Shown here: positions 21,506 through 33,610 of the stretch, one piece after another
How the letters are laid out: each line of letters begins with the position of its first letter
Position numbering within the stretch: the stretch's first letter is position 1
Source of the DNA: Thalassia testudinum
Lineage: Eukaryota; Streptophyta; Magnoliopsida; Alismatales; Hydrocharitaceae
Length of the DNA stretch: 64,000 nucleotides
Direction of reading: 5' to 3'
NCBI GenBank assembly: GCA_037157565.1
Contig: JAZHRO010000012.1
Location: 8,086,501 to 8,150,500 of the forward strand
The notes under the pieces: model-generated
The model's input: only the letters and a program-made list of their open reading frames with translations
The model's database searches: none
Told to the model about the DNA's origin: nothing
Position numbers and translations under genes: made by a program

Positions 21506-23068
21506 TCAAGGTTGAGAATAGGTTTTGATCAGTTCTGTATGTGTGGAAGGGGTGGCTTCAATGAGAATAGTGTATGAGGGCTCTTCTAGAAATGAATGAC
21601 AGGCGATGTCCTGTAGAGAGTCCTTTGGGTAGTTATCAAATGCAAATGCCTGAAGAGTGTCTATATAATGACGGAAATCTGAATAGAGAAAAGATTCGAA
21701 TTCTGGGTTACAATCACTCTTGACATTTTCTGGGTTTGGTTCCTGGGGATCGAAAAGAACTGATTCTATGTCAATGGAACCTGAACTTAAATTAGTGATC
21801 TCGGGACCCGGGACCTCAGAGTAGGAGCATGAATTATGTGAGCTAAGGTCGTAGATGGGCTTGGTGTATTCAGGAAGCAGAGTCTCTCCGAAATCATAAT
21901 TCGATTCGAAATTGTCGGAGAGTTTGCGAAAATCAAGTTCTGAATGAGATTCAAGATCATGAGTTCCACCATGGAATAAATCACATGATGTGGATTCAGC
22001 AGCCTGACTGGGGTCTGGCTTATATGTCAAGTCTAGGCTTAAAAAGGTGTTCTTTCTAGGCTCAAGTTCCAAGCTGTTAGGATAGACCCGATTGAAACTC
22101 CACTCGTCCAACTCCTTGGTTTATGTATCGTAAATTGTCATGTCTTCCGGAAAATCATTCTGATTTCCTAAGGAGGTTGGAGATGGACATTCATCAAACA
22201 AAGGCCCGGAATCATACTCTTTATTGAAAATTTTATTCTTTATTCTCATCATAGAGGGCCTTGTAATCTTCCCAATAAGTTTCAAATCCAGATTCTAGGT
22301 TTAGGATGTGAGTGGAACTACTAGAATCTAAGTTCGAATAACCTTTGAGAGTCACCTTATCGAAATAAGGAGTGGGATTTACACCCACAAGAGGTTTAGT
22401 TCTAATCTCATTATTGCAGGAGTCTTGGAATTCTAAGTTTGGTGATTCATGGTCTAGGGTTGGCTCAACATTATGTTCTCCTGCAATCTCCCAACCTAAT
22501 TCAATATTTCTTCTATCTAGGTTGGGAATCGACAACCACTCTGTGCCTCAATCCCGAGGTCTGGGAAATCGGATTGATCCTCAATACTATTCCAAGATGG
22601 TTCATCCTCTGTTTGTGGTATATACAGGTATTTCTGGTCGATAGTTTGTTCCAATAATCTTATCATCTCCACCCGATTTTCAAGAGCATCTTGGTGTTGT
22701 TCCCAAAGTACAGGATTTGTCATGCATTGAAGGTATTCAAATTTGTGTAATTTTTCTATCTTAATGTATCCTGTTATGAGCATGTCTCGGGTTGATCCTT
22801 TTGTGGCTTCTGTCAAAAGAATTTGGGCACAGTTTATGATGAAGGCTATGGTTGTTGGGACATCAACCTGAATGTTTTCTATTGATGTTAAGGGTTTATA
22901 TTTAATTTCATAGAACTCAAGGGCATCCTCAATCATCCTATCTCTCATGGATCTTTGTGATTCAGGTTTCTTGAAGGGTATTCCTAAGTAATTAGGCTGC
23001 ATATTTGGATCAGGTGATGGAATCAAGATGTAGAATAAGAATTTGGATGTAGAATCAAGTTGTGCCAT
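21506..23068 (-). pseudogene. Orphan reading frame of the LARD-like element, broken
   Basis: Three frame segments run end to end on the minus strand: 23068-22517 (183 residues, start MAQLDSTSKFLFYIL), 22535-22233 (about 100 residues) and 22111-21506 (201 residues, start MDEWSFNRVYPNS). The first and third share a frame; the middle one is offset, so two shifts near 22520 and 22233 would be needed, and a few stops lie between. The first segment looks helical, with PNYLGIPFKKPESQRSMRDR and VLWEQHQDALENRVEMIRLL; the rest is acidic and low in motif content (many E, D, S, P). There is no zinc knuckle, protease DSG or YxDD. I do not recognise the family. It could be a highly diverged gag-like protein, a captured host sequence or an element-specific protein. 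It lies about 1.06 kb after the primer site, with a possible splice acceptor (TTATGCAG) near 24055. Confidence 0.5.
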
Positions 23069-24131
23069 GATGGAAGAAGAAGGGGAACTTGGTTCAGAAT
23101 TAGAGGGAAAGATCTATGTGGTGAGGTTACTGCACAAACAAGGATACCGATGCTTGGCCTCGGGGAGAGTGGATTTCTAAAGGAGGTTTCAAGGACCTCC
23201 TACCAAACATGCAACGAAGGTTTGGATAAGATAAGAACATACTGGACCCAATCGAGACACCCAAAATGTTGGGTGACTACAGAGGTTCGGAGCAGATGAT
23301 ACCCCTTGATTAAAAGGTCGTCCACCTGAGAATTACCTAGGCAGCCAGAGAGGGTGAGTCTCGCGAAGACCCCTACACGGTAGAGCACCCCCACGGGTTA
23401 CAAGGTTTCCCCCACCCGACCTCTCTTGTCACTGAGATTCTAGGTAGACCAGAATGGGGACCTTGACCTCGTAAGTCTACCACTTTTAATTAAGATCAAG
23501 GTGCTTAAGGTTTCACTTGAACTTTAAACCTTTTGTTGTACAAAAAGTGACCTAATTTAAAGGTTGGTTGATCTAAGGGATCAACTTCACCTGTTAGTTC
23601 CTGTGAGAGCTTATTAGGTCCTTTCTTTTATGGTTCAAGTGAATTAAGAGCCGGATTGCTTATGGTTTCTCTTAATAGGTCTTTTCAAGCAATGGTTTAG
23701 GCACACCTCTTTTTAGAATTTTCAGTTCTTGCTTAGAAGATGTGTCTCTAAAACCCTATCTTTGAATCCTAAGTTGGCTCTAATTGGTCCAATTAGTTGC
23801 CTCAGAATTGGGTAACTAGGGTTCAAGTAAGAAGGTTTTAGCCCTAGTTACCTTAAGTGGATATGTAGATAAAATGTGTTAAAATTTAAAAGCAGGCAAC
23901 TCTGTGAATTACTATGTATCGAAGACAGGTAACCCTAGATTGATTTTTCTTTTCTTTTTCCTCTTTAGAATTTAAGGGCCTTAAGAGAGAGGGTAGAAGG
24001 TTCCCTGTCCCTTGGTGTGGTTGTACGACTGCTTGTTCCTTCTTGCCTTCCTGTGCCTGCATAATAGAAAAGAGATTAAGTCAGTATTCAATCAAAAATT
24101 GTGATTTAGTAGCTTCTAGAATGCCCGTTGC

Positions 24132-24149
24132 TCCCTGGCAACGGTGCCA
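24132..24149 (-). promoter_or_regulatory. Primer binding site (tRNA-Asp type)
   Basis: The minus strand reads TGGCACCGTTGCCAGGGA. As I recall it, the Athila/Tat site complementary to tRNA-Asp is TGGCGCCGTTGCCGGGGA, so two positions differ. It lies five bases after the LTR terminus CCACCA. Confidence 0.7.
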
Positions 24150-25883
24150 AAAACTGGTGGATAGTTTTGTAAAACTGCCACCGATTTGTTTGTAGTTGAT
24201 TACTCGAAAATAGAAAATCTCCGAGGTCGAACTCAGGGAGCAAAACTTGATTCTAGAAACGTAAAAAATCATAATTTACAATAGATTCTATTTTACAAAA
24301 AAGGATTAAAGAATGGAAAATTGTCTCTTCTTTTCTTCTCTCTCTTTCTCCTTTCGTCTTCCTTTCTCTCTCTTTTCAGACGTCTGACTCCAAGGGTCAA
24401 AAGCCTTAAATGCTTCTTGCTACAGTGCTTCTGCTGTTGCTGGTTCTTCTTCTTCTTCTTTCTTCTCTGGACTTCTTCTTCTTCCTTCTCTCTTCCTTCT
24501 TTCTCCTTCTGCCTCAGCTTCTCTGCGGCTACAGTGCCGTCTTCTTCTTCCTCCTTTGCTTACTCTGCTGCTCGCCTTCTCTTCTTTCTCTTTGGCCGCA
24601 GCTGCCTTTCTACGGCTAAGTCCTCGCCGCTCCTTCTCCTTTGCTGCCTCTTCTACTCCCTACACAGGTGACCGGTTAGGCAAAACCTAACCCCTACCCT
24701 CCCTATGTCTCTCTCTCTCAAATTCACTCTAGGGTTCGCTCTCCCAGAGCCTTAATCAGGTATGCGGGTCGGGTGACGCACCCAGGACCAGGCACACCGG
24801 CATGGGTGGTGCGCGAGGTGTGCACAGGCAAGCTATTCGGGTCGGGCCAGGTCCGCGGGGGATAGTTGCGGACGAGGCCAGGTGAGTGAGGGTAAGCAAC
24901 CTCACCCCTGTGTGTCTTGAGGCAACGAGCCTAAGACACTTTTACAATTTATGTCGTGCCTCCCGCTTGTCAGCTTCCGAGGTGGGACTAAATGTCCCAC
25001 CCGCTTCTCGCACGCGTCCACAGCAGGAGGCTTTCTTGATCGCAGCAGCTGCCACTGCCCTTGACACCAATTGACAGCCCAGAAGTGTGAGCGAGTGTCT
25101 TCCACGCAGTCTGGGACAAAGACCAGGGACTGGTGCAGCCTGGAGCTCTGAAGCAAGCAAGCTGCTTGCGGTCGTCAATGGCGGCCGAGGGCTAAACCTG
25201 AAAGCACTGAATACAGCCTTGTGGCCCCATTAAAACACACGAGGAGCTTCGCCAGGTCTTGGCGAAGGTGAGACGGTGGGTGGCCGACCGCGGGGCGTCC
25301 TAGGCGTGCATGCCTAGGTCGCTCTGTGGCCGTGCAAGTGGGCTAGGTCAATGGGCGAGTATGGAGGTGTTGGCAGTCAGTGGAGGGGTGGATGATGATT
25401 AGTGGTTGAAGGCGGAGGTTCTGAGGTAGGTGACGAGGAGTGCGGAAGAGTGGAGCGATGGTTTCACCTCGCCGGTGGTCTGCAGGAGGTGGAGAAGGTG
25501 ATGGTGGTCTGTGGTGGTTGGTGCATGATCATAGAAATTGATAAGGAAAATGAAGAGGGGATAGAGAGGAGTAAGTCTAACCTAACTAAGTGGACGAAAA
25601 GGGGGAGAGTTGGCGGCTAGCTGTATCTGTTGTCGCTGGAGAAGATAGTGCCTAGAGGAGAAGATGGCGACGAGAACGAGGGGCTGGAGGGCGCTTGCTG
25701 GTATGGCAAGGCGCGGCGGAAGATGGCAGAGGTAACCCTGCCATTGGTATGGTGGCAGGGCGACGAGAGAAGAGGAGGAGGGTCGTCAGAGCCTGTTGGC
25801 GAATGGCCAGAGGAGGAGGAGACGAAATTTGAGGGTTTTCTTCGGCCAAAACAGGCTTGAAGGAAGCGGTAGGGACTGCCGTT

Positions 25884-25893
25884 CCTTAAATAG
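25884..25893 (-). promoter_or_regulatory. TATA box of the LARD-like 5' LTR
   Basis: CTATTTAAGG on the minus strand, about 70 bp after the inverted repeat. The other family copies keep TATA-like words at the same place (TTTATAAG at 57266-57273; CTATTTAAGG near 18640). Confidence 0.55.
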
Positions 25894-25962
25894 GTGCTGG
25901 CCAAGAGGGAATCGCAAGGAGGAGACGTGGGTTCCTCACTGGAGGCATGGCCGGAAAAAGAT

Positions 25963-25996
25963 CCATACCTCTCGAGTGTTCGCATGAGAGGTATGG
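25963..25996 (-). promoter_or_regulatory. 34-bp inverted repeat upstream of the TATA box
   Basis: Arms CCATACCTCTCG and TGAGAGGTATGG (11 of 12 pair) around a 10-base loop that reads TGCGAACACT in the element's sense. The copy at 18719-18752 has perfect 12-bp arms and loop TGCGAACGCT. The solo LTR copy at 57162-57195 has different, still pairing, inner arm bases. Confidence 0.6.
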
Positions 25997-26816
25997 TGAC
26001 CAGCAAGGCATGGGAGCCGGCCCATGCTAAAGAGGACAACGCAAGGAGTCCTCCTTTCAAATCTAGGGTCGGCTCCCCAAGTCTGTGCAGCGCCATCCTC
26101 CGCGCGAAGTCGCCGGAGGTATGGCCTACGTAGGCGGGTGGCAGAAGGACCTATCTGAAGAAAATGATGGAAAAGTTAGGGGGTATCTGCAAGAGTCCAA
26201 AAAGCTAAGGGTCAAAAAGTAATTATTGAGGATCGTTTTGTAAAGTGGATCAAGGCGACCTTTCCTTAGGTTCAAATTTTGGTATAAACCTAATTTATAC
26301 CTAAGGAATCCAATGGTGAGGTTGGATTTTAGGTTTGACCATGTCTGACCATACATTTTGTACAAAAACCCAAATTAGGTCAAAAATTAGGTACGGTTCT
26401 CAATCTAAGTCAAGATAGGTTCCAATGGCCAAATTGAAGGTTCTAAAACCTAGGGGATATTTTTTCATGAATTTTAGAGGGTTTAATTGATTTTTATCTT
26501 GCCTGAAACTTTGTGAATTGAAGTGGATTTGTTTTAGGGTTACAGAATATCATTTAATTCCTAGATTGTCATAACCCTTTCCTAATCAAACCATCCCACT
26601 TTTTCTCTTATTAAGCCCATTTGACATGTGTCTAGACCCTTAGAAATCTGATTTATGTACTGCAATGGTAAAATTACAGTTTTACCCCTTGTGTATTATT
26701 TTATTCTCATATTTGCAATTCCCAAATTTAGGCCTTCCCTTAGGTTATGCAGGAGCTTTTGTTCAATTTACTAGGTCAAAATGTGCTAGTTAGGATTCAT
26801 GATGAGGTTCTCATCA

Positions 26817-28540
26817 CAGCTCTCTCTTCGCTTCATGAATCGCTTCTGATTTTTCCTCGTAATTTTATTCATAATCCACCCCTACATTAAGGTCAAATTC
26901 AGATTTGAAGCCTTGGCTTCTAGATCTGAATTTGCGCCTAAAAATCCACTTGGGGGGCCTCCCACTCATTAAATAAATCCACAAAGACCCCCCGATCTGA
27001 TTTGATTATCTCGAATTACTCAAATTTCTTTCAGATTTGCTTTTAATGACAAATCTAATTATTTGGGACTCATTTAGTTTTCATTGGATTCAATTGAGCT
27101 TTTTAAGGGTTTTAATTACTTAATTAGGTGTCATGCAATGAATCCAATTTTTTGGATTTGGTTTTGAATGTGTGGATGAGCATGCTCTTAATTTAAGTGT
27201 TATTCAGAGAGTTTGGCCAAGGATAATCAGTAAAATTGATTTGAGGTCGAACAAGGAGCTAAAGGATCCTGAGATGATCACTAAATCACCTTGAACACCA
27301 ATCAATAGTGTTCAAGACGATTAAGTGATTAGATCAATGAGAGATCCATATTAACAACCCAAATCAGGGCAACATTAGTTTTAACTTTAAAAGATTTCTA
27401 GATTACTGTTGAGAGATGCCCACATCTGAAAATTGAATCTCTGAGATCTTAATCTGATTTTATTCAGATTAGAATTTAGCAACTGTTTTATTGATGGATT
27501 TGTGGGTTTTTATTTTCTGATGAGCTGATGAAGAAATGGATTTCATTTGTCTTAGATTAAACCTTCTTAGGTCTGATCTAGGCTGCTTTTCAGAGAAAAT
27601 CGATACTCCTTTAGGGTCTGAATAATTAATTTACTCTCCTTGTGTTGTCTATGACACAAGAGAATGATTAATTAGTTGTGTAGGTCCTTTAAGAGTGAGG
27701 TTTACTTGTTCTGATATGAGTTGCTGCTGCTATTTCTAGCTACTGACCTTTTGGTTGGATAGATGCTAAAATAGCAACAGTGGCCACCTGAGTTTAAGAC
27801 GTCTGGTAGCTGATTCATTGATCTAATTCCTACTGAGATTGCAACATTAGATCAGCTACTGAGTTTAGCTGCTGCTACTGAATTGCAACCATTATTTGAA
27901 CTGTTTGGAGTCTGATCTATGTGGATTTTGGGATGAATTAAAGTTGAAGGAGCTAACCTATTTTGTAGTACTATATATATATATTGTACAAGCATTCCTA
28001 TACCTTTAGATTAATTAAAATCCAACTTGGATTGCTTGTTATCCTACTTAGATTTCTTTGTCAGCTATCTATATGTGCATAATCTGTCTAAATGAGAGTT
28101 TTAATGAAATTCACATCAAAAATCAAGTATAACTGCCCATGCATGTGTATTGTAGTGTGCTAAGTGTTTTGGAGTGTTTCCCAGCCACTAGAAAGCTTTT
28201 TAGGGTCTTAGGTTCTTTTTGAAAACTCTTTAAAAGCCATAACTTGTTGAACTTTATAAATAAAAAAAAATTTTAAAAATTCAAAAAAACTAAAATAAAC
28301 TTGTCTTGGTTAAGATTAGGTATATTTTTAGGTGTATACCATGTTTCAAGACATTCTAAACCCCCAACTTGGTAGAGCATACCAACGAACGATTCAGTCT
28401 ACCTCGGAACTTAATAAAAGACATCAACTTCAAAAACACCAAAAAAATTTCCTTCTCTCTCATATCTCTCTTTCTTTCTCATCCCCTATCTCTACTATAC
28501 CTATAAAACTTATAAAAATCATAAAAACCCTAAAAACTCC
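26817..28540. other. No gene recognised
   Basis: AT-rich DNA to the right of the LARD-like element. No convincing exon, transposon end or RNA gene was seen. Confidence 0.5.
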
Positions 28541-30360
28541 TAAAAATACTATGTATACTATGTATATACTTGTATATATAACTTAAATCTAAGCTATATG
28601 TAAATATTGTATAATATGTATAAAATATCTATAAATAACTTATATATGTATTTTATGTATTAAATTAAGTAATTAGGATAATCTAATGTATATATAAAAT
28701 TATTATATTATTTTATATTAATTTATATTACTTAAATGTAAAATAAATAAATAAATCCACAAACCTATTTAAATGTACATATCTGCAGATCATACTGTAC
28801 ATATGTATTTATATCTGTATTATGTACCATGTAGTACCTATAATATAATTTAATAATATATATACAATAAATAATTAATTTATTAAGTTCATTAGGTAAT
28901 TTATTAAGTTAAAATAGAATAAATTAGTAAATTAAGTTAATACTGAGATAATTTATATTGTATACTTGTAATATGTTATAATAAGTATTTTCAACTCATT
29001 TATATCATATTTATATTGCACTTCAGTATTTATAGTTTATTTATAAGTATAACTAACTAAAACATGTATTTAAATCTAAATAAATTAAAATAAAGCTTAT
29101 TAAATACCATAAAAATATGTAATAAATAATTTATTATGTATATTAGTACTGTATTAAGTCAATTGTATAATTAATTAACTAATTTATACTGTAATTAGCA
29201 AATTAATCCTTAATTTAATGTGCATAAACCATAAACTTTAACTAATTTAATTATATAATAAACTAACTTATTTATGTAAATTAACTACATAATTATGCAG
29301 CCCTATGTAAGTGCTTTGAAATTCCATAATTTATTTTTAATTTATAATAAATTATGGCCCTCAAATCGAAGGCCAAAAATCAAAAATCAATGTAGCCCTA
29401 TGCATGCGACTGCAGTGCCTGTGGGCTCTTGTTTAGCACCATACCGGAAACTTGCGAGCGGGCGCAGTGACATATAAGTGTTTTGTGCAAGCACCATCTT
29501 AGTCGTCACATGCGTCGGGCGTAATACACATTACCCTTACTCTCCTCTCTCTGATACATGAAATGAGCATATGATACTATGTGCAGTGCATGGGTCGAGG
29601 GCCGTGCACTGTGCGTGGACCTGTGTGAGCTCAATAACAAGCTATAAATCGGATATAATGGACCTAATAATGAATTAAGGTAGCCTTAGTAGAGGTTTGG
29701 TCCCACCCAGTAATAGGTGTTGTGTATCCCTCGAAAAGGCCGCTCGCTCATTAAACCAATTTTTAAGCTAGTTAACTTGAATTGAGCCGATCTGAACCGG
29801 CTGTGAGAGTTAGAGCTAAGAGGAGGAGAGGAAGAAAATCGACTAAGTGTACAGCCCCTGTGTGCCTGTGCCTTAGTGTGGTGTGAGTTGAGTGTTGTGT
29901 GTATATTGTGCACAAGTGATGTGTCTGTGTTAGATGTGCACCTGTATATATGTATATATATGTAAAGTATATAGTGTGTATAATAAGTATATGTATATAA
30001 GTAATATATAATATGTAAATAAATAAATTACGTATACTGTAATGTATAGATATAGTGTGTATAGGTACTGTTTGAGCTCTTATATGTATATATATAACAC
30101 TAAAGGATTTAGTGACGAATACATCTATCACCGTATATATATATGTATGCTAGTATAAGTAGTTTTTGCCTTAGGTAGTGTAAATATGTCATTAAGGCTA
30201 CACTGATGTTTATATATGTCACTGTACATAGGATTATATGTCAATAAAGATAAGTGTTTTACCTTATGTTATGTATATAATTTTATTAAGATTTTAGTGA
30301 CACTTATATATGTTACTATATATATTAGTATGTCATAATAAGTTAATATAGTAAATATTA
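28541..30360. other. Very AT-rich tract
   Basis: Mostly TATA/TAAT words, densest at 28541-29290 and 29940-30360, with a GC-richer interval at 29390-29860. That interval has a near-perfect hairpin around 29584-29612 (CAGTGCATGG and CCGTGCACTG). Short open frames follow the base composition and are not supported as genes. Confidence 0.6.
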
Positions 30361-30869
30361 TTAATTATTTTTGCACCTATACTTAGGTATTAAATATATT
30401 AGTTGTAAATAACTAACATAAAGTAGTTGTACATAGTTTTTATGTTTGTATGTGTACATTTGTTTCCAAGTATTGTAATGGTTTTTAATTCATTCTTTTG
30501 TACATAATTAACCAAATTCTTTTATTTATTGATTTGTTCATTCATTTTTGTAAATAAAATCAACATTTTTGGAATTAAAGAGTGTTTTTGGACTTAGAGA
30601 GTGATGTATATCAATAACTGCATCCTAGTGAACGACCAGGAATAAACCAGTAAAAATTAAGTATATAAATAAAATTGACGCAACATCGGTTTGTATTTGT
30701 AACATATACTACAACAACGACATTTTAAAACCTTTTTTTAGTACGAACCAGTCGTCGTGCCATTACTTACGAAGACATATCCTAACCTCATAATTAAGGA
30801 AATTACCCTGTTGTGTTTTCTTCATTCTCAATATTCAAACTACTTTCCTTAAGTTGTTAGATCACAGGA
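30361..30869. other. No gene recognised
   Basis: AT-rich sequence leading to the zinc-finger-like exon remnant; nothing identified. Confidence 0.4.
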
Positions 30870-31312
30870 ATGTCCACGTTAAGAGTATTCATAAGACATG
30901 AAAGGAGATGCACTTGTGAACACTTGACAGAGTTTGTCTTTGAGGAAGAAACAACTGTAGATGCTATTTTAGACAGGCAATTTTACAAGTGTCCTTACAG
31001 GAAAAGCGTAAGATATAGCTACCATATATACTAGTATCAATCGGTTAAAGTTATCGTCTATCGATCGCGTTGACATTTTCATTTTAGGGATGAGGATATT
31101 GTAAATCCCCCCTTGACTTCAAGCTAACCCTCAAATTACAAAGGTTTGAGTTAACATTCATGGCATCAATGTATTATGATATCTGTTGCGAGCACAGAAA
31201 AGAGAGGAGGAAGAGGCTGGAATTGGAGAAACAAATACAAGTTCTCGAACATAAAATTAAAGCATTAATGAAGATGGTTAATTGTTCCAACAATTTATTG
31301 TCATGTTACTAA
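30870..31312 (+). pseudogene. GRF-type zinc-finger-like exon remnants
   Basis: ATG at 30870 gives about 50 residues including RRCTCEH, then DRQFYKCPY. After an AT-rich gap, a second stretch from about 31095 reads GYCKSPLDF and then a coiled-coil-like ERRKRLELEKQIQVLEHKI. The spacing C-x-C ... FYxCP ... GYC followed by a coiled coil fits plant GRF zinc-finger proteins, small nucleic-acid-binding proteins often spread with transposons. The join between the two parts is not a clean intron by eye. The usual aromatic residues after the last Cys are missing. Best read as a decayed gene fragment; assignment by memory only. Confidence 0.35.
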
Positions 31313-31506
31313 AAATGGCACTATGGAATCTGGAAGTAGCCAATAATATTACGTTTGAAATTTTTTCCTTGTGAGTATTTCTCGACTATTTTCTATGTTC
31401 TATGTCATTTTCAAAATTTCTCGCCGTAGGAATAGCATATTTCCATGGTTGGACTCTTCAAAAGGATACATGTCTTGTCACAATGTTATGAAATTTGAAA
31501 CATGAT

Positions 31507-31731
31507 GGAGACTATGTTAACGGTTCTTTCACAAGAGGTGCCTGGTAGCTTTTAAGAGATCACATGGAAAATCATTTCAATAAGGAGATCTCACTCAATA
31601 AAATTATGAACCATTGGAAGTTCTTGAAGAAGAACTATCGGTCGGTTATGAAATTGTTAATTGACAAAACATGGATATGGGATATCGAAGAATATGTCAT
31701 CATCCCAGATGATCTAACCCAGTGGGAACAT
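31507..31731 (+). pseudogene. Myb/SANT-like domain exon (Harbinger-associated type), broken
   Basis: The frame from 31507 reads GDYVNGSFTRGAW, a TAG stop at 31546-31548, then LLRDHMENHFNKEISLNK and IMNHWKFLKKNYRSVMKLL, followed by WIWDIEEYVIIPDDLTQW. This fits the plant Myb/SANT-like (Myb_DNA-bind_3) domain: a conserved aromatic and AW early, a K-x3-KKxY helix, and a W-D near the end. A GT donor follows at 31732. The domain is found in host proteins and in DNA-binding partners of PIF/Harbinger transposons. No transposase was seen nearby. The stop and lack of a clear upstream exon mark it as a remnant. Confidence 0.5.
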
Positions 31732-33335
31732 GTAAGCTTCCTTCTGTTAAGCATTCTTCTCTTTATTTACTTTCATGCAAAAATAAGTTTTTAATTTTTT
31801 TGCTTTGTAAGTTAATGTCAAGTACAAAAAGTTACGAGGATTTAAATTTTCATTCCTGTAAATTATGAATAACCTCGTCAATTAGATTCCATGTATGTAG
31901 GATTATTGGTGGAATCTATTGATCTATCTAGAGGTCGATGACAAAAAAGCTATCTTTATATATTGGGTATTATGTAATAAGCGTGGTGATTAAAACTTTC
32001 TAATCACTCTTTTTGGATATTATTTTCTTTCTGTTAATTTTTCTTATTGAATGATTTTAAATGTTTTTATATTTTATTTTAATATCTCGTAAGTTACGTA
32101 CTTTTCTTTAAATTCTCATTCTTTATTTATGTTCTCATATAGATTAATAATAAATTATTTGCCCAAGAATTCTAATACGCCTGCAAATGCATTGCAAAAT
32201 ATTTTACGAGGGTTATATAGTAATGATGAAAACTTCCAACAGTTGAGGGCAAACCTATTAAACAATTGGATGGTACTGGTTTGGCTAGCTGGTAAAAAAA
32301 ATCAGGCAACCCCAGTGAATGTGTTTGCATACATAGGACAGCTACAGTGCAAGAATCCTATGCAGCACAAAAGGTAATAGTTAATTGTGTTTGCATGCAT
32401 GGACGGCTGCAATGTAGCAACCCCATACAACACAAAATTTGAGGGCTAAATGAGTCTAACCATCCATAGTTGATAGAATTTGCTTGATGGCTAGCGTTAA
32501 AAAATTCCACAATGAAGCAATCTGAGTCTACTACAAAATTAACAATTCATATATTTTGCCTGCCCAGATGTGCTATTACCAGTTAGTAATTTTACACTTA
32601 CAATTTCTTTTACTTATATATCCATGTTGATCGACACAATGCATTTAACTTATTTGTACAAGTTCGATTTCCTTATTAATTACAAGCAACCATCACCTGT
32701 CAAAATGTATGCAAATAAGTAGAGCATAGAAAAACTCTTCTAACATCAAGAAAGGCGATAAAGAAAACTTCCCATGATTTCTCAAATAAGTAAAGAAAAA
32801 TATCCATTATAATTACTCAACTTTACATTTATTCATGATTTTGAGAGGAAGATTCACAATATATTTTTTCTTATTTAAAGTTAAGGATTACAACACATGC
32901 CAGTTTGAAAGAATTTGGCATATCTACTATGCCAGACATGAAGATCTCAGATGCAAATCAATATTGGGCATAACATAGATTGTTCAAGGGAAATCCAGAT
33001 TAGGGATTTATTTGTTGAGGCTTAAATTAAGAGCTTATGCACATGGAGTTGCTTTATTTATAGAATTTGCTTTTTTTGTATGTCTTGTCATACTTGGTGA
33101 CAATTACAATTCATGGCATCAATTGAGTAGTGCCTAATTGCAGAGATTTCTTGCAAAAAGAAACATTATCTTTTTCATATTTCTGTTATTTATATATGGT
33201 AATGTAATATGTGATGCTGCAATGCTTCTTATAAAATAAATTTGATTAATTACATGACAATAGAATGAAAAATTTCTCCAATACAAGTTAATTTTCTTTT
33301 GTATTTGTCAATTAACCTTTCTAATTAAATTATTA
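31732..33335. other. No gene recognised
   Basis: AT-rich. An open frame at 32129-32377 (82 residues, including NTPANALQNILRGLYSNDEN) has a more protein-like composition than its surroundings. It could be a further exon of the decayed gene at 30870-31731, but no domain is recognised. Confidence 0.35.
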
Positions 33336-33610
33336 TTATTTAAACAAAAAACAACCCCAACTAACTTACCTATCATCCCAAGGGTAAGCATGTCTTTTAC
33401 CACTTTAACCCCTATTCTAACCTTCATTGCCAAGTAAACACCCCCTTGTCATATAACAGGATAACCCTCATTCCTAACCCCCATTTAGTAAACACAAACA
33501 TAGGTCAACCCTTGTTTGTAAGTAAACAAAAATAGGGGTTAACCCCTATTGCAAATTTGCTAACCCAAGTTAGCTAACCCCACCGTAAACTAACCCTACC
33601 ACCTAGTTTA
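33336..33610 (+). repeat. Dispersed repeat R, copy 1
   Basis: Related to 34430-34684 and 37446-37690. Starts after an A-rich run with AACTNACTTACC-like words, contains GTAAACACCCCCT and ends in CTAACCCTA. This copy has a perfect 20-bp palindrome, AATAGGGGTTAACCCCTATT, at 33531-33550. Confidence 0.65.

Larger units (their letters stand above)
18373..26816 (-). mobile_element. Non-autonomous LTR element with Athila/Tat-type primer site (LARD-like)
   Basis: On the minus strand: 5' LTR 26816-24155 (TGATGAGAACC to CCACCA), a five-base gap, a tRNA-Asp-type primer site, about 4.5 kb of internal sequence, a G-rich tract at 19571-19582, and a 3' LTR beginning at 19570 with TGATGAGAATC. The tRNA-Asp primer and the phrase TGAGTTCGACCTCGG near the LTR end are shared with Athila/Tat Ty3/gypsy elements. 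I find no YxDD reverse transcriptase, RNase H or integrase motif inside. The only coding trace is a broken frame of unknown family at 21506-23068. The two LTRs agree at roughly 88-90% over 1.2 kb, then similarity stops at 18373, so the 3' LTR is truncated or rearranged. This fits a large retrotransposon derivative that depends on another element. Confidence 0.75.
24155..26816 (-). repeat. 5' LTR of the LARD-like element
   Basis: 2662 bp, TG...CA. From its start: a 34-bp inverted repeat (25963-25996), TATA (25884-25893), a GC-rich leader, and a stretch (24310-24660) purine-rich on the sense strand, then TGAGTTCGACCTCGG close to the end. It is the relative of the solo LTR at 56340-59097. Confidence 0.8.

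Noticed and set aside
24321..24671. Open frames rich in Ser/Phe/Leu on the plus strand
   Set aside because: They are the antisense of the purine-rich LTR segment, with no protein features.
29772..30131. 119-residue Ile/Tyr/His-rich frame
   Set aside because: Product of TATA-type repeats, no protein features.
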